Source: Physcia stellaris
Lineage: Eukaryota > Ascomycota > Lecanoromycetes > Caliciales > Physciaceae
NCBI GenBank assembly: GCA_018902385.1
Contig: JABSSW010000011.1
Coordinates: 124,001-188,000, forward strand
DNA length: 64,000 nt
Direction of reading: 5' to 3'
In this document: positions 1 through 12,254 of the stretch, one piece after another
Layout: each line of letters starts with the position of its first letter
Position numbering within the stretch: position 1 is the stretch's first letter
Notes under the pieces: generated by a model
Told to the model about the DNA's origin: nothing
Databases searched by the model: none
What the model saw: the letters and a program-made list of their open reading frames with translations, nothing else
Program-made: the position numbers and the translations under genes

Positions 1-3000
1 ACATTCTTCTCGACGTATTATTGCAATAAAATTTCGATATACGATTTTATTTCGTTCGCAATTTAATTTTTCAACGTTTTATGTACAAAACGAATCAAAC
101 GTATTCGATTCAAAATGTTTCAATTGTTTTATTCATTCGAAAATCGATCAAAATGACGAATCGTTCGTCGTTGAATTAAATCATTCAAAAATTGATATCA
201 CAGCGATTACGAAAGCGACATTCGTCAAAAAAAAAATTTGAAAAAACAACGCAACAAACGTTGTAAAATCAAAAAACAACAATTCGAAATTTTTTCATTT
301 TCGAAATTGAATTCAGACGATTCGATGAATATCGCGATAATTGATGCGATTTTTTTTTTTTTCATCGATTTCAAAAATCGAAAACAAAAAATGCAATGAT
401 TTTTTCATTACGATCAATCAAATCGATTTCGTATTCAAAACATTGCGAACAAATTTTGAATCGTTGAAAATTGTCGTCATGATCAAAAAAATTTTGAAAC
501 ACGAACAAATCAAATCGATTTTTGAACGTATAATGAAAAAAATATCGAAATGATTCAAATATTTGTCAAAAATATTCGATTTTCAAAAAACAATTAAATT
601 GTCGTCGTATCGAATTTACGATCACAAAATCGAATTTTTAAACGATAACAATACGTTGTTTCGAAATCGAATATATTTTTTATTCGAATTCAAATTTCAA
701 AAATTCAAAAAATATTTGAAAAATAATTTTCAAAAAAATTTCATCGTATTCAATCAAACAACATACGTTTCGTTCGTTTTATTTGCAATCAAATCAAATG
801 ATTAATTATGTTTGTGTGTGAATTATCGACGATTTAATCACATCACGAAACGCAATCGATATTTCATTTTTCTGATCGAAAAATTCTAATTAAAATGCAA
901 AAATGTAAATATTTGATTAAGTTGAATATCATATTGATTTTTAACAAATTTCGAATGAATAAAAAAAATAAAAAATTTATCACATTCGTTATTTTCATGA
1001 AATCGTACAAATATCGAATATTATTTTTCGAATTGATCAACGAATTCGCGAATTGACAACATTACATAAACGATTTGTTGTTCAATTTTTTGAACGATTT
1101 TTGTTAAATTTATTTAAATGATATTTTCATTTACAACAAATTCAAAAAAAAACACATTGTTCACGTTCGTAAAATGTTGAAAAAATTCAAAAAAATCAAA
1201 TTACAAATGAATATTGAGAAATGCGAATTTTTCAAAAAAAAATAATTTTTTTGAGCGTCATATTATCGATGAATGATTTTCGCATGAATTCGAAAAAAAT
1301 AAAAATCATTGTCAATTGAAAACGTTTTACAAATTTGAAAAAAATGCAAATTTTCGTGAATTTCGTCAATTTTTACAGACGATTCATTCGTGATTTTTCG
1401 AAAAAAATTCGAATTTTCATTCGAATGATCAAAAAGTTTATGAATTTCGAATGAATTGTTGAAATCGAAAAAAATTTTAATTTTTTCAAAAAAACGATGA
1501 TCGAAATTTTCATATTACGACATTACGATCGAATCAAACAAATCATTTTGAAAATTGATTTTTTTGATAACGTCAATGCGAAAATACTATTTCAATACGA
1601 CGACGAAAAAATTTTGCATTTCGTTGTTTTTTATAATTGCAACATGATTTCAATCGAATGCAATTACGAAATTTATAACAAAAAATTGCTGATTATTATT
1701 CGTTGTTTAAAACATTAACGTTTTGAATTTGAAAACATTGAAAAATCGATCAAAATTTTCATCGATCACAAAAATTTGAAAATTTTCATGACGTCAAAAA
1801 AATTAATTTTTCGTCAAATTCGTTGAACAGAAATTTTTTCGAAATTCAATATTGTCATTCAATTTCAATTCGAAATTCAAAATGTTAAAACAAATGTTTT
1901 GATTCGTATGTTTGATTCACGATCAAAAAACGATATTGACGAACGACATCAATATCGAAAACAAATATTGTTTATTTCGAAACGATTCGAAATTCACGCG
2001 ATGAAAATTGACGAATTTATTTATGAACGAATTTTTGTTGTCAACAAAATTGACGATGATTGCACGATTTATTGTGAAATTATCGAATAAAATTTTCTTT
2101 CAATGAATGAAATTGATTTACGAAATTGCATTGAAAAAAACGACGTTTTGTATCGAAAAAATCGATTTTGAATGTTCGTTGATGTTTTTTTATTCGTTGA
2201 TTTTTTCAAAAAAATTTATGAATTTTTTGTTTCGAAACATTCAAATTTTAATCGCATGAAAAATTTTATACGTCGCGATTATTATTGATTTAACATGCGC
2301 AAAACGATTCGTCGATACGTACGTAATTGTTATGAATGTTAACGCACGAAAATTTTCAAAAATCGCAAAAACGATTTATTTATTTTTTTGATCATATTTT
2401 TGCAACGTTGAATCGACATATTAATGAATTTTATTATCGAATTGTTCGACGTTCACGATCATAATGTCATATGCACGATAATTGACAAATTTAACAAAAA
2501 ACGTCATTACGTGTTTTGTATCGTCGACGACGAAAATATCAATGTTGAAATCACGATTAAAATATTCATCAATTACGTATTTCGTACACATGAATTATTT
2601 TTTTCGATAACGTTTGATCGAAATTTTCAATTCATATCGTTCGTTTGACAAACATTTTGTCGAATTTTCGACATCAAATGTAAATTTTTCATCGTTTTTC
2701 ATTCAGAAATCGATGAATAAATCGAAAAAATCAATCAAAATATCGAAAAAAAATTGCGATAATTTTGCAATTACATACAAAACGATTGAAACGTTTGATT
2801 GTTCATGATCGAATTTGCAAACAACAACGCAATATTTGTAACAACAAAATTATTTTCATTTTTTATCAATAAAGATTTTCATTTTCGTATGAATTTTTCA
2901 TCAAATTTTATTTCGTATGTTACAACGAAAAAACGATTTTTGATCGTCAAAACAAAAAATATTATCGACACGATGCAAAATATTTTCAATTACGTACGAA

Positions 3001-3500
3001 ATCATGCAAAAATGATTCAAAAATTTATGACAATTCAAATCAACAAACATCGAAAAATCGTAAAATACGTCGAAAAAATTTTTGTTTTTTTCAATCGACA
3101 AAACATCAAAACGATCAAATCGTTTGACAAATTCGATGACAAAAAATTAAATTTTTACAAAATATTACAACGAATAAGCAATTCATATCGACTCGAATTG
3201 TTTGAAATTATGCATATTTACGATATGTTTCATTGTTGATTTTTGCGCAAAAATTTTCGTGATTCATTCGAAAATCAAATCAATAAATTTTTTGATTTTG
3301 TTATAATCAACGAAAATTCCGAATGAGAAATGAACGTTATTTTGAAATTTCGATATTATTACAATCGTTTTCAATATCGTGTCAATTGATCGAATTGATC
3401 GCATGATCGAATATGATATTATGTTGACAACGAAAAATTTGATAATGTTCGCGACATGATGAACGATTTTCATCGTATTTATTTCACGATTGCAAATTCA
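1..3500 (+). mobile_element. Fossil Ty3/gypsy (chromovirus) LTR retrotransposon, partial, broken
   Basis: Remains of a Ty3/gypsy LTR retrotransposon, cut by the left window edge. On the + strand, pol landmarks appear in the family order: reverse transcriptase-like sequence at about 790-1440, RNase H at about 1490-1720, integrase at about 2100-3240 and a chromodomain-like stretch at about 3270-3480, which places it among chromoviruses. What lies in 1-790 is probably the upstream part of the polyprotein, but I could not assign it. No LTR, primer-binding site or polypurine tract was recognised. The copy is broken, with dozens of interruptions, and is extremely A+T-rich. The mutations look like a fungal genome-defence process, so their number does not date the insertion. 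Family assignment rests on reading the degraded translation by eye. Confidence 0.85.
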
Positions 3501-4770
3501 AAATCGTTTAAAACGTTAATTTCAATATTTCAAAACATCGTCAACGAATCAAATTTTTCAGCGAATCGTCGTCGTTTTCGAAAAAAAATCGTCATGCTGA
3601 CATTAATCGAAATTACATTCGATTAAAATTTGAAAATTTCGAATTCAATACATTCATTTCGATTTCATTTTCGTAACGTTTTCGCAATTTCTAGTTTTCG
3701 TTATCGTTTCGATGTTATTTACAATCAAAATTTATGTCGTATGAAAAACTGAATCGTGTCAAAAACATTTTCAAAAATTGTTGTCAAATTTTATCGAATT
3801 TTGAAACAATAACGAAACATTTGAAAATGAAAAATGATAATCGTGAAATTTTTGAATTTTGCAAACATTCAAATCAATCAACAAAATTTTCAACAAATTT
3901 TTCAATTTCGAAGCAACAACGAATCGTCGAAACGACGTTCGCGAAAAAAAAAATAATGTTACGAACATGTCTGACAGATAAATTTGACAAATAAATAATT
4001 GATATGATATATGATCGAACAACGAATTATGTTTTAATTTTACGTTGAAATTAACGTGATTTGAAATTTGACGTCGCATATTGTTTGCAATTTCAATATT
4101 TTGTATTTATTTGTTTTTGCAAACTTATTGTTTTCGTCTAGTTAATCAATAATACGTTTATTCAAGCACGATTCATGATAAAATTCGATTGCGAATTCGT
4201 CAATTGCAAAATGATTTTCAAAACGAATGAACGAATATAATTGAAATTTGAAAACGTTCAAAGCGTTTTCGATTTTTCAAAATCATGATACATTGTTATA
4301 TGACATTTGTTGATTAAATTCAACGTTCAAATGACGTTCAATGATTTGATATCGATCGCGATTGAATAATAAATTGTTAACATTTTTTTGAAATCAAAAT
4401 GATTGAATTGTTGAATTTTTTGCACAATGCTGAATCATAAAAATGCGTATAACAATTCATTGACGTAATTTCATCATAATGAATGCATTTCAATTGATTT
4501 TCTTGATATAAATCGTTTGATTGATGTGATAAAACAATAAATCGAATATTGATTGTAAAAAAAAACAAAAACAATTGAACGAATTTTCAAAACGTCATAC
4601 AAACGTGATTCAATTGAAATGATCGATAAATAAATGTAATAAAAAATGTATAATCAAATTCAAACGTTTGAATGATTTTTTGCTGTTTCAATACAATGAA
4701 AAATCGTTTTTTCGATTTCGAAATGAAAGCGTTTGCATCGACGCGTGTTTTTTTTTTCTTTTGCACGATG
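3500..4770. repeat. A+T-rich mutated repeat sequence, unassigned
   Basis: This continues the composition and cytosine-context bias of the retroelement and ends at about 4770, where CpT and CpC reappear. It could be the 3' end and LTR of the same element or a second mutated repeat. Open stretches occur on both strands (for example + 3734-3994 and - 4847-4587), but neither resembles a family I can name. The minus-strand stretch crosses into unmutated flanking DNA. I saw no terminal repeats or target-site duplication. Confidence 0.6.
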
Positions 4771-5178
4771 ATTAGCTCAGATGTTGACTCAACAAATGAC
4801 ATGTTGCTTATATGATAAAATAGACTCGATTCAGACGATTCAAACAACGTCGCAATGGCCAGACTAGACGTATTATTGATGGAGTAAATGGTGGTTGCAG
4901 GTGGGGAGGGGAGATCGCGAAATAAACACGCTAAATTTCACTAATTGGATGCGGAGGGGATGTGGCGAGTGTGGATATTTTACGTGATGTCACTCGGTTT
5001 GTCTCATCTTGCATTTGTATTGAAGCCCAATAATCTCAACCATGACTGTTCCTGACCTTCACCTGGCTGCACACCTACCCGCTCCCAAATCGCTCGGGAT
5101 TTGTTTGAGGGGCACTCTCTCCAAAATCTTCACCTTGGAAACCTGAGCACGCGACCACTCGCTTCGTACCCAGTCACC
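4770..5178. other. Transition from A+T-rich block to genic DNA; SFK1 upstream region
   Basis: Base composition changes within about 100 bases. From about 4870 the sequence is mixed-composition intergenic DNA leading to the SFK1 start. No repeat end, tRNA or other insertion landmark is visible at the border. Confidence 0.5.
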
Positions 5179-6669
5179 ATGGCCCTCAAATATGCCTTTT
5201 TTTGGATATTACCCTTAATCAGTGCTTTTACATGGCTCGGTATGCGCCACACTCCCTACAACTAGAATTCTTTTCTTATTATTGATTTTATCTAGGCATG
5301 CTGCTAGCCATGTTCATCGTATGGGAATTGGAGGGATCGTAAGCGCTCAATTGCTGCCAAGGGACGGAGAACCTGGCGCACTCACACCGTCTCAGTCCAC
5401 ATTACTCTTCGATGGGGCCCAATCAAAGGATAGCGTATGTAACCTGCGAAGTTGACGATAGACCTGTACCTAACTCTCCGAAGTTATATCTCAGGTCTTC
5501 TATCTTCAGCTTTGTCATCACATACAGCACTAAACAGGTCCAGATGTCGGCGCTCAAGGTCTTAAACCGCTCTTCATCGCCGGAGCATGTGTAACCACCA
5601 TATTTCTAGACCTGGCTTTCGCATCGGAGAGGTATTTGCGGCATACAGGGCGATTAGCGAAGAACCTTAACACGACCGAGAAAGCTCTCTCCACCCTGTC
5701 AAGTAAGTTGGTCAAGTTCTTCTATGCGATTTAAGCCCAAACTGACAAAGGCAAGTTGTATTCGCGGTAGTGGGCACATGTGGTTTAATTCTGCTCTCCA
5801 TATTTGATACGGTCCATCACCCGCGTCTTCACGATGGATTCTTGCTGCTATTCATGTGGGTGGCTTTGAGCACTTTAGGAGTAAAAAATGCTAAGATTGC
5901 TACCAGGGGTGGATATGTCATCAGCGCCATTTTCGTATGCGCCGAATATCAACGGTTAGGCGTTCACTTCAGGCAGCACCGCGTCTTAAGAGTATCGTTC
6001 TGGGTCAAACTTGCTTTTATTCTTGTCGAAGGTTCGCTGCCATAACTATGCTTTTGTGGTTTTTGGCCTCTTGGCTCTGGAGCTACAATCTGCTGACACG
6101 AATCTGAAATCCCAAAGTCGCCCTAGGCGTTGTCTTCGCGGTAACGACTTTTACCAAGCACCAGAATGTCGCAGCGATCTTTGAATGGGTTATAGCTCTG
6201 ATCTTCACCTGCTACGTCCTCACCTATTTTGTCGACCTTCTTCCTGCATGGCATGCCAAACAACAAGTCTCGAATTTGGAAATGGGCCATTACGATGGGG
6301 CTGACGATCATAATGGCACAAATTATGCCGACTACAGGGGGCAATATGAAGCACAAGGTCCAGCAGCCGTGGCGCAGCCCGTGCTCCCAGCTACTGAACA
6401 CGCTACTAGCACGATGACAAGCACCCTCACCAGTTTTACGAACGGTAGTGCTGGGTATCCACGCACAGGTAATGGGGTGGCCGTTGAGCATGCGGGGCGA
6501 GGCCATGATAAAGTAGAGCAATCGCGGAACTTTTGATCCGGTTTGATCAGGATGAGAATTCATTGCAGGCGTTAATCGGGTCGTCGCGGCCGATGATGGG
6601 GAGGACACCGCTGGTCTGATGATGCACCGAATGACTGGCGATCCTACGACCGCGACCGCCCAGAAGTAG
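5179..6669 (+). CDS. SFK1: Sfk1/DRAM/Frag1-family plasma membrane protein
   Basis: Multi-pass membrane protein of the DRAM/TMEM150/Sfk1 family. Yeast Sfk1 works with the Stt4 phosphatidylinositol 4-kinase at the plasma membrane and affects lipid asymmetry. The start at 5179 opens with a hydrophobic segment (MALKYAFFWILPLISAFTWL). Family landmarks follow across several exons: GAQGLKPLFIAGACVTT, LDLAFASERYLRH, HDGFLLLF, CAEYQRLG and HRVLRVSFWVKL, then further transmembrane segments and the WVIALIFTCYVL block. The cytosolic tail is hydrophilic and Thr/Ser-rich. A last intron at about 6470-6569 leads to a short terminal exon with its stop at 6667-6669. The exact borders of the intron between about 5450 and 5540 are uncertain. 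The partner kinase STT4 lies 13 kb downstream in this window, probably by chance. Confidence 0.85.
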
Positions 6670-7183
6670 TCCTAATGCTTATTCTTATGCTGATTTTGTT
6701 ATTCAAGCGAAATTCATGGTAAAGATGAGGCAGTCTGACTACGTCGCACCGAGGCTTACCTATGAAACCGTCCGCAAAGGAGATGAGATGTTACTAACCA
6801 CTGATATCGAAATGCGGACGCCTCACTTCTTACCAAAGCCCAACTACACATAGACATCCAACCCCTGAGTAAGAAGCTTTGAGCATCATGATTAGCCTTG
6901 ACCTCGATGCGCTATCGGCCTTGATATATATCAGTTAATTTTGCATGTCATCTCCGTGGCAAAGACCGCTCGTATCCGTTGATCTACCATTTATTACCAG
7001 TTGATACGGTCAATAGCTAAAGAAAGTAAGATACATATTGCTGCAAATCCACATCAGAGAAAATTGAGATATTGATTGGCAACAAAACAAACAAGAAAAC
7101 GCACTTTACAAGCAGAAACAGCATCGATCCCTATCTGCGTCCGGGATTGCACGTCCCATCCACCACACGGGGCATTGTGCAGC
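6670..7183. other. Convergent intergenic region SFK1/EIS1
   Basis: 514 bases between two converging genes, presumably holding both 3' UTRs. I see no coding sequence or repeat. Confidence 0.5.
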
Positions 7184-10100
7184 TTACAAAACCTCATGGA
7201 ACTTACTATCCCTAGCGGGACTGTCGTTTCCCCTCCCCGCAGCTCCCTCCCCCACGCTCCTCGGCGGCGGCAGCGCCTCACTATCAAAAGTATCCCTCGC
7301 CTCCTCGAACTCCTCTTCTTCCTCCACCTCTGTGCTCTCCCGCCCAAGATTCCTTCCCGTCCCAGTAGCAGCAGGCACGCTCGCGACGCCTTCTGGTCCC
7401 TCAGCAGCCGCAGCGCACTGCAGTGGCTGACCCCTGAGAGTGCCCTTAAGGTTGTGCGTCATAGGGGCTGGCTCCCGCGGAAGTCTATTCCGGCCACGCA
7501 CGTCGTCAATATCCTCATCGCTGGAGAGCGAAGAGATAGAGGAGGAGGAGAGGCTGCGTCGTGGTTTGCCGGCCGGGGAAACCTCGTAATGATCGTCATC
7601 GGCTGCTACATCAATAATGTTGCCACTGACCGGAGCAGCAGCAGCGGTAGCGCCCTCGGATTTAGCCATGGCGACTTCGCGCTCCGAGTCGGCGGTTGCG
7701 CTGCGGTTAACGCTATTGTTGCTTGCTCCGGTAAGGGTGGCGCCGCCGATGAAGCCCTTCTCAGAAAGAGGTTCGGCTGGGGAGGGCTCGCTGATTTCGG
7801 GTTTTGCAGGTTTGCTAGAGCGGCGAGCGAATTTGGTCTTGAGCCAGGATGACACCTTGCCTTCGGATTTGCCGTCTTTCTCTTTAGGAGCGGTTTTGGA
7901 CGTTGCTGCTGAAGATGTACCGGCCGTCACGGTAGTCTTGGTTGATGGGGGCTCTGGAGCAGCTTTTGCCGTTGAAGCTACGGGGATAGAAGGCGCAATG
8001 CGGCTTGCAACAGGTTCACCGTGCTTGGCAGGTGAGTCTGAGGAAGACTGGGTGGCAGCTGGAGCAATGGCGTCTGGTTCTGCTGATTTCCCTTCAGCAC
8101 CTGTTGCCGTTTCTGTTGTAGTCGGTACTGTAGGTGACATCAGCCCTCCGTATGTTGGCTCATCAACAACAGAGGCTGAAAAAACACGCTGGGCTATCAT
8201 CTCGGCATTCAGAGATGGAGACTGGCCAGGCACGTCTTCCGCTGTTTCCACTGATTTATTAGAAGTCATGGGTTCCTCGGTAGTTGGGGAGATAGGCGTT
8301 GGGTCGACTGCTGGAATAGGTCCCGGAGTGGCTTTATCTTGCGTAGTATCTGCTTCGATTACTGCCTCATCTACAGAAATAGGGCCAACCTTTGGAATTG
8401 GATCAAGGGCTGGTGGCTCCGAATCAACTCCAGATTCAGCTCCCTCGACATCCACAACATCTGCTGACCCGTGGTCTTCTTGCCTCATGCGTTTCTGCTC
8501 AGCCTTCTTGGCTTTCTCCTCTTCCTTCTTTGCCTTCGCCTCCCGCTTTTCTTCATCTACGCTCTGTCAGCAAGCGCTCACGTAACAGTAGAATCAATCG
8601 AATACCTCTAAAGCGCTTCCATTCTCCTTTGGTCATCTGGTCACGCAGCTTCTGGTCCGCAATCTTGTCAGCAGCAAGCCGTTCGCGCTCCTCACGCTCG
8701 GCACGTATGCGCTCATCTCTAGCTCTGTGCTCCTCGGCTTTCGCGGTGATCTGATCAATCGTAGGCTGCACTCTGGCGGTAGCAATCGCATCAACTTCGG
8801 ACTGGTCCAGATATTTCCCTCCACCTATATTCACTTTACCATGGTTCGTCATTCTCGATTTGCTTTCAGCTTCTGCCTTGAGTTTCGCTTTTGCCTCCCA
8901 CTCCTCCATCATAGCTGGGGATGCTTTCCCGGTTTCTGAGAATACCCGTTCATCCATCCCATGCATACTTGCTCTGACGTTCCTCTGAGCGGCTGCCATG
9001 AGAGCCTCCCTATCTGATTGACGCTTCTTCGCGTCGACTTGTGCCAATCTATCTTGGAAAGATGACATTTCGGACCGGATCTGTTTGGAGCGTTCATCGT
9101 CACTATTGTGCTCGAGACCCCCACTGGAAGCGCGCCTTCGCTGACGACCTCGTATCGAAAGCCTTGACTGCCCTTTCGAAGTGGTAGCCCCATAATAGCT
9201 TCTATAGGCAGCGTGTTCGTCGTTTAGCTTGGCGAGTCGTTCAGCTGCCAACTTTTGCGCAGCTTCCTGAAGGTTCACATACTGTCCGACTCCTGGGTGC
9301 GACTCCTCGCTAGAAGCAACCGAGCCAGGCCGATTGTGAACGCTCGTCGCAGCGTAATGGCTATCTGACCTCTGACTTGTAGCTGCTTGGTCAATAGCTT
9401 TCTGCTGAACGGCATACATCTGCTTCGCCATCGATACTGCTGCAGCACGCAGGCCTGCCTGCCTGTTCTTCTCCTCGACTTCTGGAGCAACTGGTGGATG
9501 AGATGTATACATCTCTCTAGATAAATTGGTGACCGCTGCGTCATGGATCCTCTTGGCGTCTAACGGTGGTGCTGTAGGTAGAGGTGACGCTTGCGGCGCT
9601 CGCTTCGACTGTCGGTTGGCGATGTTGGCAGCTCCGAGTGCGTTTGTCGCGGCATTCTCCGAGTCGGGATACTGACCTCTTACAATAGGAGATGAGCCTG
9701 ATCTTTTTCTACTGCCAGCTATTGCGCCCGTGGCTGCAAGCAAAGCCTTCTTTTCTCCTTCCTGAGTAACCCCATAATCCACACTTGGACTCAGCCCTTT
9801 CTTTCTCATAGCTTGACCTGCCGCAGAGTTGCCCGCATCAGTAGTTTCCGGTCTCCAGACTTCCACATGGCCTCCATCCTTCTGAGCAAGGAGTGCAGCT
9901 TTGGAGCCGGCGGCGCTCAATTCTGGATGCCATAGTGGGGCGGGTTTATAATCTTTTGCGAGCATTGCAGCCTTACTCGCAGGCCCTGAGGCTTCGGGGT
10001 GCCAGTGCTCAAAGTCTCTGTGATTAGCGTTGGCAAGGCTGGCTGCCGCTCCAGCTGAAGATTGGATGTTTGGGATGCCCAGAGTGGGATATGCCGGGAG

Positions 10101-10385
10101 ATCGTGTGGCTCTGCATGTTTAAGGGACGTAGCAGCACCTGCGAGATGAGATAAACAAGCGTCTGGACCATGGGTTTCAATGGCTACTTACTTGCTGAGG
10201 ACAGTTTGTTGTCCGCGTCGAGAGGATAATTGTTCGGGGCTTTGGACTTCTTCTGCTGGCCTCGTGTGACGTACAGCGCAGCAGTGGCAGCTTTCACATA
10301 TCAGTCGAGTTGTTCAACCGATTGTACACATCTGCCAGATGTCTCTACCTTGATCCTCAAGCTTCTGTGGCTTGCTTGAAGCCAT
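7184..10385 (-). CDS. EIS1: Eisosome protein 1 (Eis1-like)
   Basis: Long, mostly disordered and coiled-coil protein of the Eis1 family, which associates with eisosomes, the furrow-like domains under the fungal plasma membrane. The start at 10385 (MASSKPQKLEDQ) is followed by two small exons. The N-terminal half carries the family's repeated motif in which a short Ala/Ser stretch is followed by a W-H/R-P-E block: FEHWHPEASG, APLWHPELSAAGSKAALLA and VEVWRPETTDAG. A charged coiled-coil region rich in RAREERIRAEREERERLA-type sequence precedes an intron at about 8498-8553, and an acidic Ser/Pro/Thr-rich C-terminus ends at 7184. About 1,000 residues, within the family range. Long plus-strand open frames opposite it (7617-8585, for example) are shadows of this biased sequence. 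Confidence 0.85.
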
Positions 10386-11044
10386 TATTCGCACTCTACC
10401 CCGCGGCTGCGCTCTTGCGAGTGCTGTGGACTCTAAAGATGGTAGTCACAGTCTGTTGACTTTCCTGGAACACAGTGGACACAAAGGAATGTGGACGTAT
10501 CAGAAAGAGAGGTGCATCATATTCATGGGTGAAGTCGCCAACGAAGGGTCTGTCGCTTCAAGTGCAGTTTGACGTCAACGGCGCAGTCTGGTTTGCGCGA
10601 TCTTGTGCTCGCCTCACAATCCTACTGAACCAGCATTTATTAATTTCTTCCTGCGCTGAAAATCTTATTATCATTGCATGTCGAGCGATGCTCGAGCTAG
10701 ATCTGCTACCCATCACAATAAAGTGACTGCGATCCTACACACTGCCACAGAACCCCATTACCATCCATAGTAGGAATGAATATCCCTGCTCCGTTCTGAT
10801 GTTTGAACCAGATCTAGCGTTCTATCTAGTCACTGATCTTCAAGTATTTTCTGTCATCTTCCACTATGATTGTTGGTTCTGCTCTATGAAAGCATGCTCC
10901 CACGGAACGTATCTTTGGGGTTTCAAGACACCCTCAGTGTTATAGAGTAGAGTTCTTTTAAAGTGTACTACTATTTCACCGTTTTCCTTGACACTTTTCT
11001 TCGAGAATAAAGGGAACAAATTACAAAACTGTTCTCTCTCCGTA
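10386..11044. other. Divergent promoter region EIS1/phosphatase
   Basis: 659 bases between divergently transcribed genes. It should hold both promoters and 5' UTRs. Short open frames here have no family resemblance. Confidence 0.5.
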
Positions 11045-12254
11045 ATGGCTTCTCAACAAGATATCGATATCGTCGAGCCCAGTCCCTTCAAGAGCCTTCT
11101 CAATTTCAGAGATGTTGGTCGAACGGTAAATCGCCTTCAAAGCAAGATGCAAGTCTCTCCTAAGACAATAGTAAAGCCAATGTTATTGGGACAAGAAGCT
11201 TACAATTTACACAGTACCCTCCGTGAGGGCAAACTTTACCGCAGCGCCAGGGCAGGTAGTCGAGTAAAGATGGCCTACTACGTACTAGAGGCTGACTGGA
11301 AAAGCCCGATGAAGTGTCAACTCTCGATATCGATCCTCTACTAAATCAGTACAAAATCCGCAGTATCATTGATCTACGTTCAAAGTATGGCCTTTTCCCT
11401 CTTGTCAACATTTCACCTTTACTGACCAAGTCACTGAATATAGGACAGAGCATGTGCAAAAGGAGAAAAAGCACGGCTTGTCAAATTCGTCAATCTACAC
11501 TACCGAGATCGTTGGTATAGACTACAACTACGTGTCTCTTAATGGATCAGCTTTTGAGGTAGGTTATTCTCCCATGACTTTCTGCCTCTCCTTGCCTGTC
11601 AACCCTCATGGCATGATCGAGGAGGTCTTATGAAGGAGGGTCTTTGCTACATCTTGAACGGTGATCTGGGCGCGCAACCACTGACTTCAGCATCACTAAC
11701 AGCGTGCTCTCCTCAAACGACTCAAATACACGAGTCTCATCAAACTTCTTTCCCTAATGGCATTCGGGTACCGTGTAGAGGCAATTGCAATCATTGGCGC
11801 CGAGGTCATGCAACCCCGAGGTTTGACAGGTCTTGCATTCGACACTCTCGCCACCAGCACGGCGGAGATTTTGTCAATCTTCCGCTTGCTTGCTGACGAG
11901 GAGGGATATCCCGTGATGATTCATTGTACGCAGGGGAAAGATAGAACCGGCCTAGTCGTGCTACTTCTGTTACTCATGCTGGAGGTCCCTATTTCGGCTA
12001 TCGAGGCTGATTACCAGGCTAGCGAAAGGGAGCTCCAAGTGGAGCTGGAGGAGAGGATAGGGGAGCTTCGGAAGGGAGGTCTGGAAGCCGAATTTGCTGA
12101 GTGTCCCGCTGGGTTTGTAAAGGCAGTGGTTACGGAGATTGAGGAAAAGTATGGTGGCATCAACAAATATTTGATTGAGAAGGTGGGTGTTGATGAGGAC
12201 CTTCGTCGTCGACTCGTCTCGACACTCGCTGGGTCTAAAAGTGCAATTTCTTAA
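11045..12254 (+). CDS. Tyrosine/serine protein phosphatase family (Y_phosphatase3-like)
   Basis: Cys-dependent protein phosphatase of the fungal tyrosine/serine phosphatase family (PF13350-like). The last exon holds the P-loop signature HCTQGKDRTG, with the nucleophilic Cys and the GKDRTG loop. Upstream blocks LLNFRDVGRTVN, GKLYRSAR, PDEVSTLDID and KIRSIIDLRSK match the N-terminal part of the family. The start at 11045 (MASQQDIDIVEPSPF) is a standard ATG. About 310 residues in four or five exons. The junction after GKLYRSAR is odd: the family's RPDE motif is kept only if the intron begins with GC rather than GT (donor near 11249); the GT alternative four bases downstream loses the motif or the frame. 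The substrate cannot be told; phosphoprotein or phosphoinositide are both possible. Confidence 0.8.

Noticed and set aside
1-4770. Classical CpA-directed RIP as the explanation of the A+T-rich block
   Set aside because: CpA is abundant while CpT and CpC are almost absent in the hand-counted samples, the reverse of the classical context.
3500-4850. Remnant hAT-type DNA transposon on the minus strand
   Set aside because: The Ser/Lys-rich start loosely recalls fungal hAT transposase N-termini, but no diagnostic domain or terminal inverted repeat could be seen.
7617-8585. 322-codon open frame on the + strand (and another at 7076-7852)
   Set aside because: It lies opposite the EIS1 coding region, whose biased Ala/Ser/Pro/Glu codons produce long antisense frames. 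No family resemblance and no separate gene signals.
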